Assembly (NCBI RefSeq): GCF_013407765.1
Contig: NZ_JACBZD010000002.1
Coordinates: forward strand, 878,001 to 942,000
Origin: Allostreptomyces psammosilenae
GTDB lineage: Bacteria > Actinomycetota > Actinomycetes > Streptomycetales > Streptomycetaceae
Direction: 5' to 3'
Length of the DNA: 64,000 nucleotides
In this document: piece after piece, positions 20,694-28,858 of the stretch
How positions within the stretch are numbered: position 1 is the first letter of the stretch
How the letters are laid out: the number at the start of each line of letters is the position of its first letter
Position numbers and translations under genes: made by a program
Notes under the pieces: model-generated
What the model was told of the DNA's origin: nothing
The model's input: only the letters and a program-made list of their open reading frames with translations
Databases searched by the model: none

Positions 20694-22793
20694 ATGATCG
20701 GATCGATGCCTCGGCGGCTGAGAGGATCGCTCGCGGCCGTGGCCTGCGGGGCCCTCCTCGTCGCCGCCTCACCCCCGGAGGGGGGTAACCACGAACGCGC
20801 CCTGAGACCCTCGTCCTTCCTGAACATCGTCGCCCACCAGGACGACGAACTGCTGTTCATGAACCCGGACGTCATCGAGGGGCTGCGCAACGGGCACCGC
20901 ACCACCACCGTGTACATCACGGCGGGTGAGGCCGGTTTCGGCACCGACGACAGCGACCCGGAACCGCTGGCCGACCAGCCGAGCTGCAAGGACCTCGACA
21001 CCCGGCTGCGCGAGCAGTACATCGAGTGCCGGCAGCGCGGCATCCGGCTGGCCTACGCCATGATGATCGACCCGGAGGTCGACGCCGACGCCGACCTGGA
21101 CGAGCTGTGGCGGCGTCAGGTCTACGAGTTCTCCCGGGACCGCCAGGCGGAACGGTACGTCTCCACCCAGGACCCGGACATCTCGCTGATCTTCCTCAAC
21201 CTCCCCGAGCACTCCGACGCCACCGCGCAGGGCGGCCCGGGGGCGCTGCACAACCTGTGGTACGAACCGGGCACCGTCGTCCGCACGGTGGAGCCCGCCG
21301 GCAGCGTGCTGGAGGGGGACACCTACGAGTACGACCGGGACGACCTGATCGACGCGCTGGTGGAGATCATGGACCGGTTCCAGCCGACCGTCGTCCGGGT
21401 CCAGGACACCCACCCCGACGACCGCTACCAGCCCGGCTGGCCCTACCACGACCACACCGACCACGTCATGGCCGGGCTGTTCGCCTCCCGGGCCTCCGAC
21501 GAGTACCTGCGCGGCGCGGACGCCGTCCCGCACATCACGGTCGGCTACCGCAACTACAACACCGTCGACGCCCCGGCGAACCTGGACGACGACGGCACCA
21601 AGGCGGACGTCTTCTGGGCCTACGCCCAGTACGACACCAACATCGGCGAGCCCGGCGAGCCCGAGCAGGAACACTACGAGGGCTGGCTGCAGCGGATGTA
21701 CTACCGCTGGCCGACCGGCACCACCTGGGCGTCCCGCCACGAGAACGGGCGGATCGCCGCCTTCACCGTGGTCGGCGGCGAGCTGTGGATCTGGACCCAG
21801 CACCCCTCCGGCAGCTGGGAGCGGGAGAACCTGGGCAGCCCGGACGGCCGCAGACTCGCCCCCGGGGTGACCGTCGCCCGGAACAACCACGGCGAGCTGG
21901 AGGCGTTCGTGGTCGGCTTCGACGACCTCTCCGGCAGCGAGGAGGAGCCGCCGGCCGTCTACCGCCTCCGCCAGGACGGCGCCAACGGCGACTGGCGCCT
22001 GGACGACTGGGACGACCTGGGCAACCCCAACGCCCACGTCGGCTCCCAGTACCACATCGGCACGCCGGTGGTCGCCGCCAACGGCGACGGCCGGCTCCAG
22101 GTGTTCATCCGCAACGCGGGCGGCGGGCTGAGCAGCGTCGTCCACGACACCGCCGACCCGGACGACGGCTTCCGCGGCTGGGTGGACCACGGCGGCTACG
22201 ACATCCAGGAGACCCCGGGCGTGGTCACCATGCGCGACGGCCGGGTGGAGGTCTTCGCCAGCACCCTCGGCCCCGGCATCCTGCACTGGCAGCAGGAGCT
22301 CGGCGACGAGACGCTGCACCGCCAGGCCGCCGTGCCCTCGCCCACCCCGGCCAGCCCGCCCACCCCGGCGATCAACCAGGACGGCCGGCCGGAGATCTAC
22401 TACCGGGTGGCCGGCACCGGGGAGGTGGCCGTCAGCTACTACGACGGGTCCCGCTGGGTCGGCGGGCCTGCCTTCGACGGCCCGGGCGGCGTCGGCGCCG
22501 TGGCGACGCTGGACGCCGACGGCGGCGCCGACGACGGGCGGATCACCCTGCTGACCCGCACCGCCTCCACCGGCGTGGGGGTCAACCGCCAGCGCGGCGC
22601 CAACGAGGGTTACGACGCCGAGGACTGGACCGACCTGGGCAACACCATCGTCGGCCTGCCCACCGTGGCCGTCGACAACGACGGCCGGGCGGTCGCCCTG
22701 GCCGTCGGCACCGACGGCAACCTCTACACCGCCCACCAGGTCTCGCACGAGACCGACGCCGAGTTCGGCGAGTGGCGGCTGATGCCCGGCTGA
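20694..22793 (+). CDS. Secreted PIG-L-family deacetylase with C-terminal propeller-like region
   Basis: 699 aa. The N-terminal signal sequence has a PRRLRG charged head and a hydrophobic core ending near VAAS, so secretion is expected. Residues ~35-300 are a LmbE/PIG-L Zn-dependent N-acyl-sugar deacetylase: AHQDDELLF is the AHPDDE metal motif with Gln for Pro, and HDHTDHVMAG gives the third His. Residues ~330-699 contain repeated W/G/D-rich blades (GGELWIWTQHPSGSW, VAANGDGRLQVFIRNAGG, VAVDNDGRAVALAVGTDGNL) like a glycan-binding beta-propeller. The start is ATG 20694 five bases after AGAGGAGA; ATG 20673 is further out. It probably acts on acetylated sugars outside the cell. Confidence 0.9.
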   Translation: MIGSMPRRLRGSLAAVACGALLVAASPPEGGNHERALRPSSFLNIVAHQDDELLFMNPDVIEGLRNGHRTTTVYITAGEAGFGTDDSDPEPLADQPSCKDLDTRLREQYIECRQRGIRLAYAMMIDPEVDADADLDELWRRQVYEFSRDRQAERYVSTQDPDISLIFLNLPEHSDATAQGGPGALHNLWYEPGTVVRTVEPAGSVLEGDTYEYDRDDLIDALVEIMDRFQPTVVRVQDTHPDDRYQPGWPYHDHTDHVMAGLFASRASDEYLRGADAVPHITVGYRNYNTVDAPANLDDDGTKADVFWAYAQYDTNIGEPGEPEQEHYEGWLQRMYYRWPTGTTWASRHENGRIAAFTVVGGELWIWTQHPSGSWERENLGSPDGRRLAPGVTVARNNHGELEAFVVGFDDLSGSEEEPPAVYRLRQDGANGDWRLDDWDDLGNPNAHVGSQYHIGTPVVAANGDGRLQVFIRNAGGGLSSVVHDTADPDDGFRGWVDHGGYDIQETPGVVTMRDGRVEVFASTLGPGILHWQQELGDETLHRQAAVPSPTPASPPTPAINQDGRPEIYYRVAGTGEVAVSYYDGSRWVGGPAFDGPGGVGAVATLDADGGADDGRITLLTRTASTGVGVNRQRGANEGYDAEDWTDLGNTIVGLPTVAVDNDGRAVALAVGTDGNLYTAHQVSHETDAEFGEWRLMPG

Positions 22794-22831
22794 GCCGGCG
22801 TCGCCTCCCGGCGCGGAGGACGACGCACGAC

Positions 22832-22873
22832 GGTCCGCCCCGTCCCGCCTTCCCCGGCGGGGCGGGGCGGACC
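22832..22873. terminator. Hairpin terminator after PIG-L gene
   Basis: An 18-bp stem (GGTCCGCCCCGTCCCGCC and complement, one G-U pair) with a short loop lies 38 bp after the stop codon. Confidence 0.75.
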
Positions 22874-23042
22874 GCTCGTGCGCGGGCGCCCGCCCACGCC
22901 GGCGCCCAGGGGCAGTGTTGCGATCCGGACACGGCAGGAACGGCGCGGCATCGCGCGCCCGTCGGTGAGGGGAGAACCCTGGCGGGAGCCGCAGTGGTGG
23001 GGGCGGTCCGCCGGACCCAGCGTGGGAGGGAAGGAGCCGGGC

Positions 23043-23723
23043 ATGAGGGCGGGGAGACGTCGCACGGCAGGGGCGCTGGCGCTCGCCGGCCTGCTGGCGC
23101 TGACCGGCTGCGCGTACGACCTGGTCCCGGAACCCTCCGCGGCCGAGGCCCGTCAGATGGCCGAGGCGCTGCCGCTCACCATCGCGGACTGGGGCGCCGA
23201 CGGGGAGGACTGGGAGGCCGACGACCCCTACGAGTACGGCGCCAGCCAGTGGGCCGAGGTGGACGGCGAGTGCGTGCAGCGTGACGTGATCACGCCGGAC
23301 AGCGTCGAGGCCGAGTACTCCCGCTCCGTGTACGTCGACGGCATCGGGGCCGACGAGGTCCGGGTGGACGCGATCAGCAGCGTGGTCGTCCACGACTCGG
23401 TGGCCGGCGCGCGGCAGCAGCTCGCCGACTGGCGCGCCGGCGTCGAGCGCTGCGCCACCCAGTACGACGAGGAGGGCGAGGTCGCCTGGAAGGAGGTCCG
23501 GCTGGGCCGGCTCACCCTCCCGGACGAGATCGACGACTACGTCAGCGAGGAAGGGCTGTGGGAGACCGACTCCGGCTCCGACATCCACTACGTCTACGTG
23601 CTGGCCCGGCGCGGCCGGGTGGTGTTCTCGGCGTACGTCGACGCCTACAACACCGAGGAGATGCGCGGGATGAACCGCGACTACGCGGTCCGGGCGGTCA
23701 GCACCATGTCGGACCGGATCTAG
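23043..23723 (+). CDS. Lipoprotein of unknown function
   Basis: 226 aa. Signal peptide [19 protein letters not shown] ends in the lipobox LTGC, so the mature protein should be lipid-anchored at Cys ~21. The mature part is acidic with many Asp/Glu/Trp/Tyr and two further Cys (CVQRD, ERCATQ) that could form a disulfide. It recalls the extracellular domains of PknH-like sensors, but I do not recognise the family. The start is ATG 23043 with GGAAGGAG before it. Confidence 0.85.
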   Translation: MRAGRRRTAGALALAGLLALTGCAYDLVPEPSAAEARQMAEALPLTIADWGADGEDWEADDPYEYGASQWAEVDGECVQRDVITPDSVEAEYSRSVYVDGIGADEVRVDAISSVVVHDSVAGARQQLADWRAGVERCATQYDEEGEVAWKEVRLGRLTLPDEIDDYVSEEGLWETDSGSDIHYVYVLARRGRVVFSAYVDAYNTEEMRGMNRDYAVRAVSTMSDRI

Positions 23724-23734
23724 CCGCCAGCGTG

Positions 23735-23772
23735 CCGGTGCCCCGGCGGCCGTCCGGCCGCCGGGGCACCGG
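23735..23772. terminator. Bidirectional hairpin terminator
   Basis: A perfect 18-bp stem (CCGGTGCCCCGGCGGCCG and complement) with a 2-nt apex lies between the convergent lipoprotein and mannanase genes. Confidence 0.8.
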
Positions 23773-23776
23773 TGTG

Positions 23777-25600
23777 TCAGGCGGTGGTGGTGCAGGTGAG
23801 CTGCGGGGCGGCGCCCGCCGGCGCGCCGCCGGCGATGAAGCCGAAGGTCGCCGTGGCGCCGGCGCCCAGCGAGCCGTTCCACGCGGCGTTGGCGGCGGTG
23901 ACCGTGGAGCCGCTCACCGTCAGCAGGGTGCTCCAGGACTGGTTGATCGTCTGCCCGCCCGGCAGCGTCCAGCGCACCGTCCAGCCGCTGATCGGCCGCT
24001 CGCCCGGGTTGGTCACGGTGACCTCGCCCTGGAAGCCGCCGGACCACTGCCCGAGCACCCGGTAGGTGGCGGTGCAGCCGGTGGGCGGCGGGTCGGTCGG
24101 CCCGCCGCTGCCGCCGTCGCCGTCGTAGTGCTTGAAGTCGCCGAGTTCGTCGAGGGTGGTCACGTACGGGTCGGCGTACAGCCGCTGGAGGAACTCGCGG
24201 GAGTTGTGCTGGCCGCCGCTGATGAAGTCCCCGCTCCAGGTGACGAACCACATCCAGTCGGCCTGGTAGGCCTGGAGCAGCGCCGGGTCCGGGATCGAGC
24301 CGACCTCGCCGAGCGCCACCAGCTTGCGGTCGCCGCCCAGCTCCACCAGGGCGTCGTAGGAGGCGCTCACCGGGCCGTGGTCGCCGGCCGGCGGGTAGGA
24401 GTCGATGCTGACGATGTCCACGGTGGCGTCACCGGGGTACCAGTCGGGGGAGGCGGAGTTCCACACCCAGATCAGGTTGTCCAGCCCGTGGTGCTCGGTG
24501 AGCCGCTGGTACAGCAGGTTCCACAGCTCCTTGGCCGGCTCGGGGCCCTTGGCGCCCCACCAGAACCAGCCGCCCTCGGCCTCGTGCAGCGGGCGCCACA
24601 GCACCGGGACCCGGGCGTCCTCCAGCCGCTGGAGCTGGACGGCGATCGCGTCCATGTCGCGCAGCAGCAGCTGGTAGTCCGTGGAGGCGGGGTCGGCGAG
24701 GGCGGCGGCGAGGTCGAAGGTGGTGGCGTCGGTGTAGAAGCCGCGCCACCACTCCCTGCCCGGCTCGTCGATCAGGCCGCTGGGGGCGTTCCAGTGCCAG
24801 GCGAGGGTGACCATGCCGCCGCGCTGGTCCCACTCCAGCATGTTCTCCACCTCGCGGGAGGTGGTGCCGCGCTCCACCCGGCTCGGGGAGTAGTCCATCA
24901 GGTCGAAGCCGCCCACCGCGGGGGTGGCGCCGATGTTCTCCTCGACCCAGGCGATGCTGGCCATGTCCTGCTGGCCGGACAGGATCGTCTCGCCGTAGTG
25001 GTCGACGAGGTAGCGCATCAGCGAGCGGGTCTCCGCGGAGGCGTCGGGGTTGACCGGCGCGTCGGTCACCTGGTGCGGCGGGCGCGGGGCGGTCGGCGTG
25101 AGGATGATCGCGTCGATGTAGTACCAGCCCCAGTTGTTCACCACGCTGATGGTGTTCTCGCCGGCCTCCAGCAGCACCTTGCCGGCGGCGGCCTCGGCGA
25201 AGTCGGTGCGCTCGGTCAGCGTCACCTGGCCGGCGCCGGCGCCGTTGAGCCGGAGGGAGGCCACCTTCTGGCCGAACGGGGCGCTGTAGCGGACGGAGAG
25301 GTCGTACAGGCCGCCGGGGGAGTCGGGGACGGTGATGGTGACGCTGTCCTCGGCGGCGTCGAAGCCCTCGACGTAGCCGGTGCCCGAGTAGCCGGCGGCG
25401 GCGCTGCCGACGGTGGTGCCGCTCAGCGTGCCGTCCTCCGCCTCGTAGACGGTGGCGGCGACGGCGGCGGCGCGTTCGGCGAGCAGGACGGGCAGGGTGG
25501 GAAGGAGGAGCAGGGCGAGCAGCCCGGCGACGAGGGCCGCGACCGGCGGTCTGCCGGGGCGCCGGCCGACCGCCGTGGGGACGGACCGTGAGAATGGCAT
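23777..25600 (-). CDS. Secreted CBM35-GH26-CBM2 beta-mannanase
   Basis: 607 aa extracellular glycoside hydrolase. After a signal peptide (GLLALLLLPTLPVLLAERAAA) come a CBM35-like module (~48-165, starting VYEAEDGTLSG), a GH26 catalytic domain (~180-490) and, after a Gly/Pro/Thr linker, a C-terminal CBM2 cellulose-binding module (~505-607, Cys-flanked, conserved Trp). Candidate catalytic glutamates are in WRPLHEAEGGWFWW (acid/base) and VALGEVG (nucleophile), as expected for GH26 beta-1,4-mannanases. ATG 25600 is chosen because the signal peptide follows it; the ribosome site is weak. A CebR-like operator and a second palindrome lie just upstream, so control by a sugar-responsive LacI-type repressor is likely. 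Confidence 0.92.
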   Translation of the reverse strand: MPFSRSVPTAVGRRPGRPPVAALVAGLLALLLLPTLPVLLAERAAAVAATVYEAEDGTLSGTTVGSAAAGYSGTGYVEGFDAAEDSVTITVPDSPGGLYDLSVRYSAPFGQKVASLRLNGAGAGQVTLTERTDFAEAAAGKVLLEAGENTISVVNNWGWYYIDAIILTPTAPRPPHQVTDAPVNPDASAETRSLMRYLVDHYGETILSGQQDMASIAWVEENIGATPAVGGFDLMDYSPSRVERGTTSREVENMLEWDQRGGMVTLAWHWNAPSGLIDEPGREWWRGFYTDATTFDLAAALADPASTDYQLLLRDMDAIAVQLQRLEDARVPVLWRPLHEAEGGWFWWGAKGPEPAKELWNLLYQRLTEHHGLDNLIWVWNSASPDWYPGDATVDIVSIDSYPPAGDHGPVSASYDALVELGGDRKLVALGEVGSIPDPALLQAYQADWMWFVTWSGDFISGGQHNSREFLQRLYADPYVTTLDELGDFKHYDGDGGSGGPTDPPPTGCTATYRVLGQWSGGFQGEVTVTNPGERPISGWTVRWTLPGGQTINQSWSTLLTVSGSTVTAANAAWNGSLGAGATATFGFIAGGAPAGAAPQLTCTTTA

Positions 25601-25606
25601 GCTTAT

Positions 25607-25621
25607 GACAACCCTGTTGTC
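25607..25621. promoter_or_regulatory. Inverted repeat in mannanase leader
   Basis: GACAAC-CCT-GTTGTC is a perfect 6-3-6 inverted repeat starting 6 bp upstream of the mannanase ATG; it could be a second operator. The bound factor is unknown. Confidence 0.5.
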
Positions 25622-25642
25622 TCGGTGGCGGGGACGGTATTC

Positions 25643-25656
25643 TGGGAGCGCTCTCA
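25643..25656. promoter_or_regulatory. CebR-like LacI-family operator
   Basis: TGGGAGCGCTCTCA matches the CebR box TGGGAGCGCTCCCA at 13 of 14 positions. It is 43-56 bp upstream of the GH26 mannanase start, a position that would block transcription. CebR proper responds to cello-oligosaccharides; a mannan-specific paralogue could read the same kind of site. Confidence 0.75.
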
Positions 25657-25875
25657 TGAGAGCCCGCGCGGTGAAACGGTGTCAACACCCCGGGCGCCGC
25701 CGCCCGCCGCCCGCGGCGCCGCCCGCGGCCCTCACCGCCCCGCGCCGTCCACGTGCACCTTCACGCCCCTTCGCTGCCCTACCCGGAAGCCCTCCGGATG
25801 TGCTACTCACAGCCTGACCGAGGGCGACCCGTGAGCGCGGCCGGCCGGGTTCGGGGACCGGAAGAGGGAGCCAGA

Positions 25876-26319
25876 GTGGACAAGGGTGTCCTGGCGCAGC
25901 GGGCCGTCAGCCTGTCGAGCGACTACCTGTCCGGTGACCGGGCCGGAGTGGCCGCCGGCTCGGTGCACTCGCTCGTGGCGCAGCGCCTGCAGCGCACCGG
26001 ATACGGCGCGGAGGTCTACCACCTGCTGGCCGAGCAGCCCGGCAACCCGCTGCGGCGGCGCGCCGCGGTGGAGCTGACCTGCGAGTGCGTCGAGGACGAC
26101 CCGGAGTTCGCCTTCGCCCTGGAACTGGCCGTCCGCCAGGCCGCCGCGCTCTCCACCGTCGCGGCGCGGCGGCTCGGGGCGGCGGCCGGCGAGGGGGCGC
26201 CGCCGCCCGGGCACGGTCCGCGCCCGCGACGGCGGGCCCGGACGTGGGGACTGCTCGCCGTGCTGCTGATCCTCGGCGGCTCGGTCGTCGGCTCCCTCGT
26301 GCTCTCCCTGTCCGTCTGA
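25876..26319 (+). CDS. Small membrane-anchored hypothetical protein
   Basis: 147 aa, not recognised. Residues 1-95 look helical and soluble; the segment YHLLAEQPGNPLRRRAAVEL is notable. Then comes a Gly/Pro/Arg-rich linker with the basic stretch PRPRRRARTWG and a single C-terminal transmembrane helix (LLAVLLILGGSVVGSLVLSL), so it is probably tail-anchored facing the cytoplasm. The start is GTG 25876 following GAGGGAG. It diverges from the mannanase and converges on KAS III. Confidence 0.75.
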   Translation: MDKGVLAQRAVSLSSDYLSGDRAGVAAGSVHSLVAQRLQRTGYGAEVYHLLAEQPGNPLRRRAAVELTCECVEDDPEFAFALELAVRQAAALSTVAARRLGAAAGEGAPPPGHGPRPRRRARTWGLLAVLLILGGSVVGSLVLSLSV

Positions 26320-26364
26320 GGCCGCCGCCCCGCTCCGCCCCGGACGCCGGACGGCGGCCGGCAG

Positions 26365-26403
26365 CCGGCGGCCCCGGCGAGCGGGGCTCACCGGGGCCGC
26401 CGG
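26365..26403. terminator. Bidirectional hairpin terminator
   Basis: A perfect 13-bp stem (CCGGCGGCCCCGG and complement) with a 13-nt loop lies between converging genes, 11 bp before the KAS III stop codon. Confidence 0.7.
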
Positions 26404-26413
26404 AAATGGCGGG

Positions 26414-27508
26414 CTAGGAGTGGACCAGGACGGCCGCGTCCTCGGCGACGCGGCGCCGCCCGACCGGAACCGACCAGGTCATCGTGGTGAGGCCGACCGA
26501 CATGCCGCCACCGAACCCGGCCAGCAGCACGGTCTCCCCGTCCCGCAGCCGCCCGGCGCGGCTGGCGGCGTCCAGGGTGATTGGGATGGACGCCGAGCCG
26601 GTGTTGCCGTACTCCGCGACCGTGCGGTGCAGGGCGCTGGAGCCGAGCCCGAGGGTGGGCGCCAGCGCGTCCAGCATCACGCCGTTGGCCTGGTGCGGCA
26701 CCAGGTGGTCGACGGTGGTGAGGTCCAGGCCGTGCCGGCGCGCCAGTTCGTCCACCGCGCGCGGGACCCGGTCGGAGACGAACTCCCGCACCCCGCGGCC
26801 GTCCATGTGGAAGTAGTGGCCGGTCGACCCCGGCGGCTCCGTCGCCGCCGGCCGCCGGCTGCCGCCCGCCGGCACCTTGATCAGGTCGTGGTACCAGCCG
26901 TAGCTCGCCAGGTGGTAGCCGCCCAGCCCGTATCCGGCGGGGAGCGCGCCGACGACGGCCGCCCCGGCCCCGTCGCCGAACAGGATCGCGGTGCGGCGGT
27001 CCGCCGGGTCGAGGATGCGCGAGTAGACGTCGGCGCCGATCACCAGGCCCGGGGCGGGGTACGGCCTGCCCGACGGCGTCGAGCGCATCAGCGCGGCGCA
27101 GGTGTTCAGGGCGAAGACGAAGCCGCTGCACACCGCGTTGACGTCGAAGGCGGCGGCGTTGGTGGCCCCGATCAGGTCCTGCACCAGGCAGGCCGTCGCC
27201 GGCTGCGGGTGGTCCGGGGTGGAGGTGGCCACGATGATCCAGCCGATCTCCTCCGGCCGGACGTCGGCGTCGGCCAGCGCGGCGAGCGCGGCCCGGGCGG
27301 CCAGGTCGGAGGTGGCCTCGCCGGCGGCGGCGCGGCGCCGCCGCCGGATGCCGGTCTTGCGCTCGATCCACTCGGCGCTCACCCCGGCGGGTTCGGCCAC
27401 CTCCCGGTTCTCCACGACCCGTTCGGGCAGGTAGGAGCCGGTGCCGATGACGCCGACCGGGCCGGGCCGGAAGTCGACGGAGGCGTGCGTGTCCAACGCG
27501 TGTCGCAT
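26414..27508 (-). CDS. 3-oxoacyl-ACP synthase III (FabH-like)
   Basis: 364 aa beta-ketoacyl synthase III, predicted to condense an acyl starter with a malonyl carrier or a similar donor. The Cys-His-Asn triad is intact: Cys 127 in NAVCSGFVFAL, His in LVPHQAN, Asn in YGNTGSASIP; GDGAGAAVVG is also typical. It follows the AfsA-like gene on the same strand after 122 bp, so the two may act together on a beta-ketoacyl intermediate, as in signalling-lactone or secondary-metabolite pathways, rather than in primary fatty acid synthesis. No fabD/acpP/fabF genes are adjacent. The start is ATG 27508. Confidence 0.92.
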   Translation of the reverse strand: MRHALDTHASVDFRPGPVGVIGTGSYLPERVVENREVAEPAGVSAEWIERKTGIRRRRRAAAGEATSDLAARAALAALADADVRPEEIGWIIVATSTPDHPQPATACLVQDLIGATNAAAFDVNAVCSGFVFALNTCAALMRSTPSGRPYPAPGLVIGADVYSRILDPADRRTAILFGDGAGAAVVGALPAGYGLGGYHLASYGWYHDLIKVPAGGSRRPAATEPPGSTGHYFHMDGRGVREFVSDRVPRAVDELARRHGLDLTTVDHLVPHQANGVMLDALAPTLGLGSSALHRTVAEYGNTGSASIPITLDAASRAGRLRDGETVLLAGFGGGMSVGLTTMTWSVPVGRRRVAEDAAVLVHS

Positions 27509-27630
27509 GATGGTTCCTGTTCTGGTCGGCCGCTGGACGCGGCGGTTGCCTGCTGCTGCTCCGGCGACTGCCGCGGGGCCCGCGCCGCTGCGGGCGGCGG
27601 CCACCGTCGCCGGGGGGAACCGTCGTGTCG

Positions 27631-28434
27631 TCAGGCGCGGCCGGCCGGGGCCGCGGCCAGCCGCCCGTGCCGGGCCGTCTCGGCGTCCCGGCCGGTGAGC
27701 GTGGCGGCCAGGGCCCGCCGCGCCTGCCTGCGCTCCTTGGGCGCGAGCGCGGCCGAGTCGAAGGCGCTGAAGCCGATCTGCGCGGTCGCCGCCCGGCGTC
27801 CGGCCTGGACGATCCGCACCCGCGCCGTGAAGTCCATGCGGTCGTCCCGGGTCAGGTCCCGGCTGGTCTCGGTGTACTCGATGCCGGCGTCGATGGGGAA
27901 CAGGAAGCTCTCGAAGGCCACGTCCATCCGGTTGATCACGTAGTACCAGTCGGTGCCCGGGCGGGCGGAGGCGTGGTAGCGCTCGGTGACGGCGAGGAAC
28001 ATCTGCCGCGCCGCCTCGACCACCACCATGCCCTGGACGTGCTGGCCGGTCTGGTGGTCGACCAGCAGTTCGTTGTTGCCGTGCAGCCGCAGGCGGGCCT
28101 GGTACTCCTCCGCGGTCAGCCGCCGCAGGTCGGCGACGAGGACGTTCTCCTCGCGGTGCTTGTGGGCCTCGTGGCGGGGCACCGGGCGGAGCCCGGCGTC
28201 CTGGATGATCACCCGGTCGGCGATGCCGCGGGTGCGCAGGACGTTGGTGACGTATCCGCAGGTGTAGTCGTCCAGGCCCTGGCCCGCCCACAGGATGAGC
28301 GGCCGCGGGTCGTCGAACCGGCCGCGGCGGACGGCGGAGACGAAGGCCGTCACGGTGTAGACCGTCTCGTCGTCGGCGAATCCGGCGAAGGTGTCGCCCA
28401 CCAGGCAGATCGTGTGCACGTGCTGGTCGCTCAT
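27631..28434 (-). CDS. AfsA-type hotdog protein with unusual N-terminus
   Basis: 267 aa. Residues ~88-240 match one AfsA hotdog repeat: EENVLVADLRRLTAEEYQ, DHQTGQHVQGMVVVEAARQM and a following strand pair. AfsA proteins join a beta-ketoacyl group to dihydroxyacetone phosphate in gamma-butyrolactone synthesis and normally carry two such repeats in ~300 aa. Here only one is clear; the first ~87 residues (GDTFAGFADDETVYTVTAFV, LILWAGQGLDDYTCGYV) are unlike the AfsA first repeat. It is therefore related to, but not a standard, butyrolactone synthase. ATG 28434 has GGGGGAG upstream. Neighbours are KAS III downstream and a TetR-MFS pair upstream. Confidence 0.8.
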   Translation of the reverse strand: MSDQHVHTICLVGDTFAGFADDETVYTVTAFVSAVRRGRFDDPRPLILWAGQGLDDYTCGYVTNVLRTRGIADRVIIQDAGLRPVPRHEAHKHREENVLVADLRRLTAEEYQARLRLHGNNELLVDHQTGQHVQGMVVVEAARQMFLAVTERYHASARPGTDWYYVINRMDVAFESFLFPIDAGIEYTETSRDLTRDDRMDFTARVRIVQAGRRAATAQIGFSAFDSAALAPKERRQARRALAATLTGRDAETARHGRLAAAPAGRA

Positions 28435-28858
28435 GGCTCCCCCAACGGGTGTCCGGTGTCAGTACTACTGGCGGTGGTGCTGTCCGGTGGTGCTGGTCCC
28501 GGGCGCCCCGTGCCCGTCCACCGGTGTGGCGGGGGGTGGGATCGGGTGGGGCGCGGCTGGGACCGGGGGCCGGCTCGCGGCGTTCGTGGGCGCGGGTGCG
28601 CGCCACGGACGGCGGGCCGGGCTCCTGGCGGGGCGGCCCGGCGACATCTCCCCATGTCGCGGGGCTCCCGCGGTGCGGGCCGGCTGGCGGTCCGCGCACC
28701 GGGCGTGGCGGCTCTTCCGTTGCTCGCCCGGTGGGTCCGGGGTGGGCCGACGCCGGTCGGTGCGGCCGGCGTCGGCCCGGGGCGGGCCCTGGTGCGGGCC
28801 CGATGGGGCCCGTGGCCCGGGGCCCGGCGCCTGGTCCGGGGCGGTGCGCCCCGGCGGG
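28435..28858. other. Gap upstream of AfsA-like gene
   Basis: 424 bp, G/C-rich with T/G-rich runs on the plus strand near 28450-28560. It presumably holds the promoter of the AfsA-like/KAS III pair. I see no gene, no TetR-type palindrome and no clear hairpin. Confidence 0.55.
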
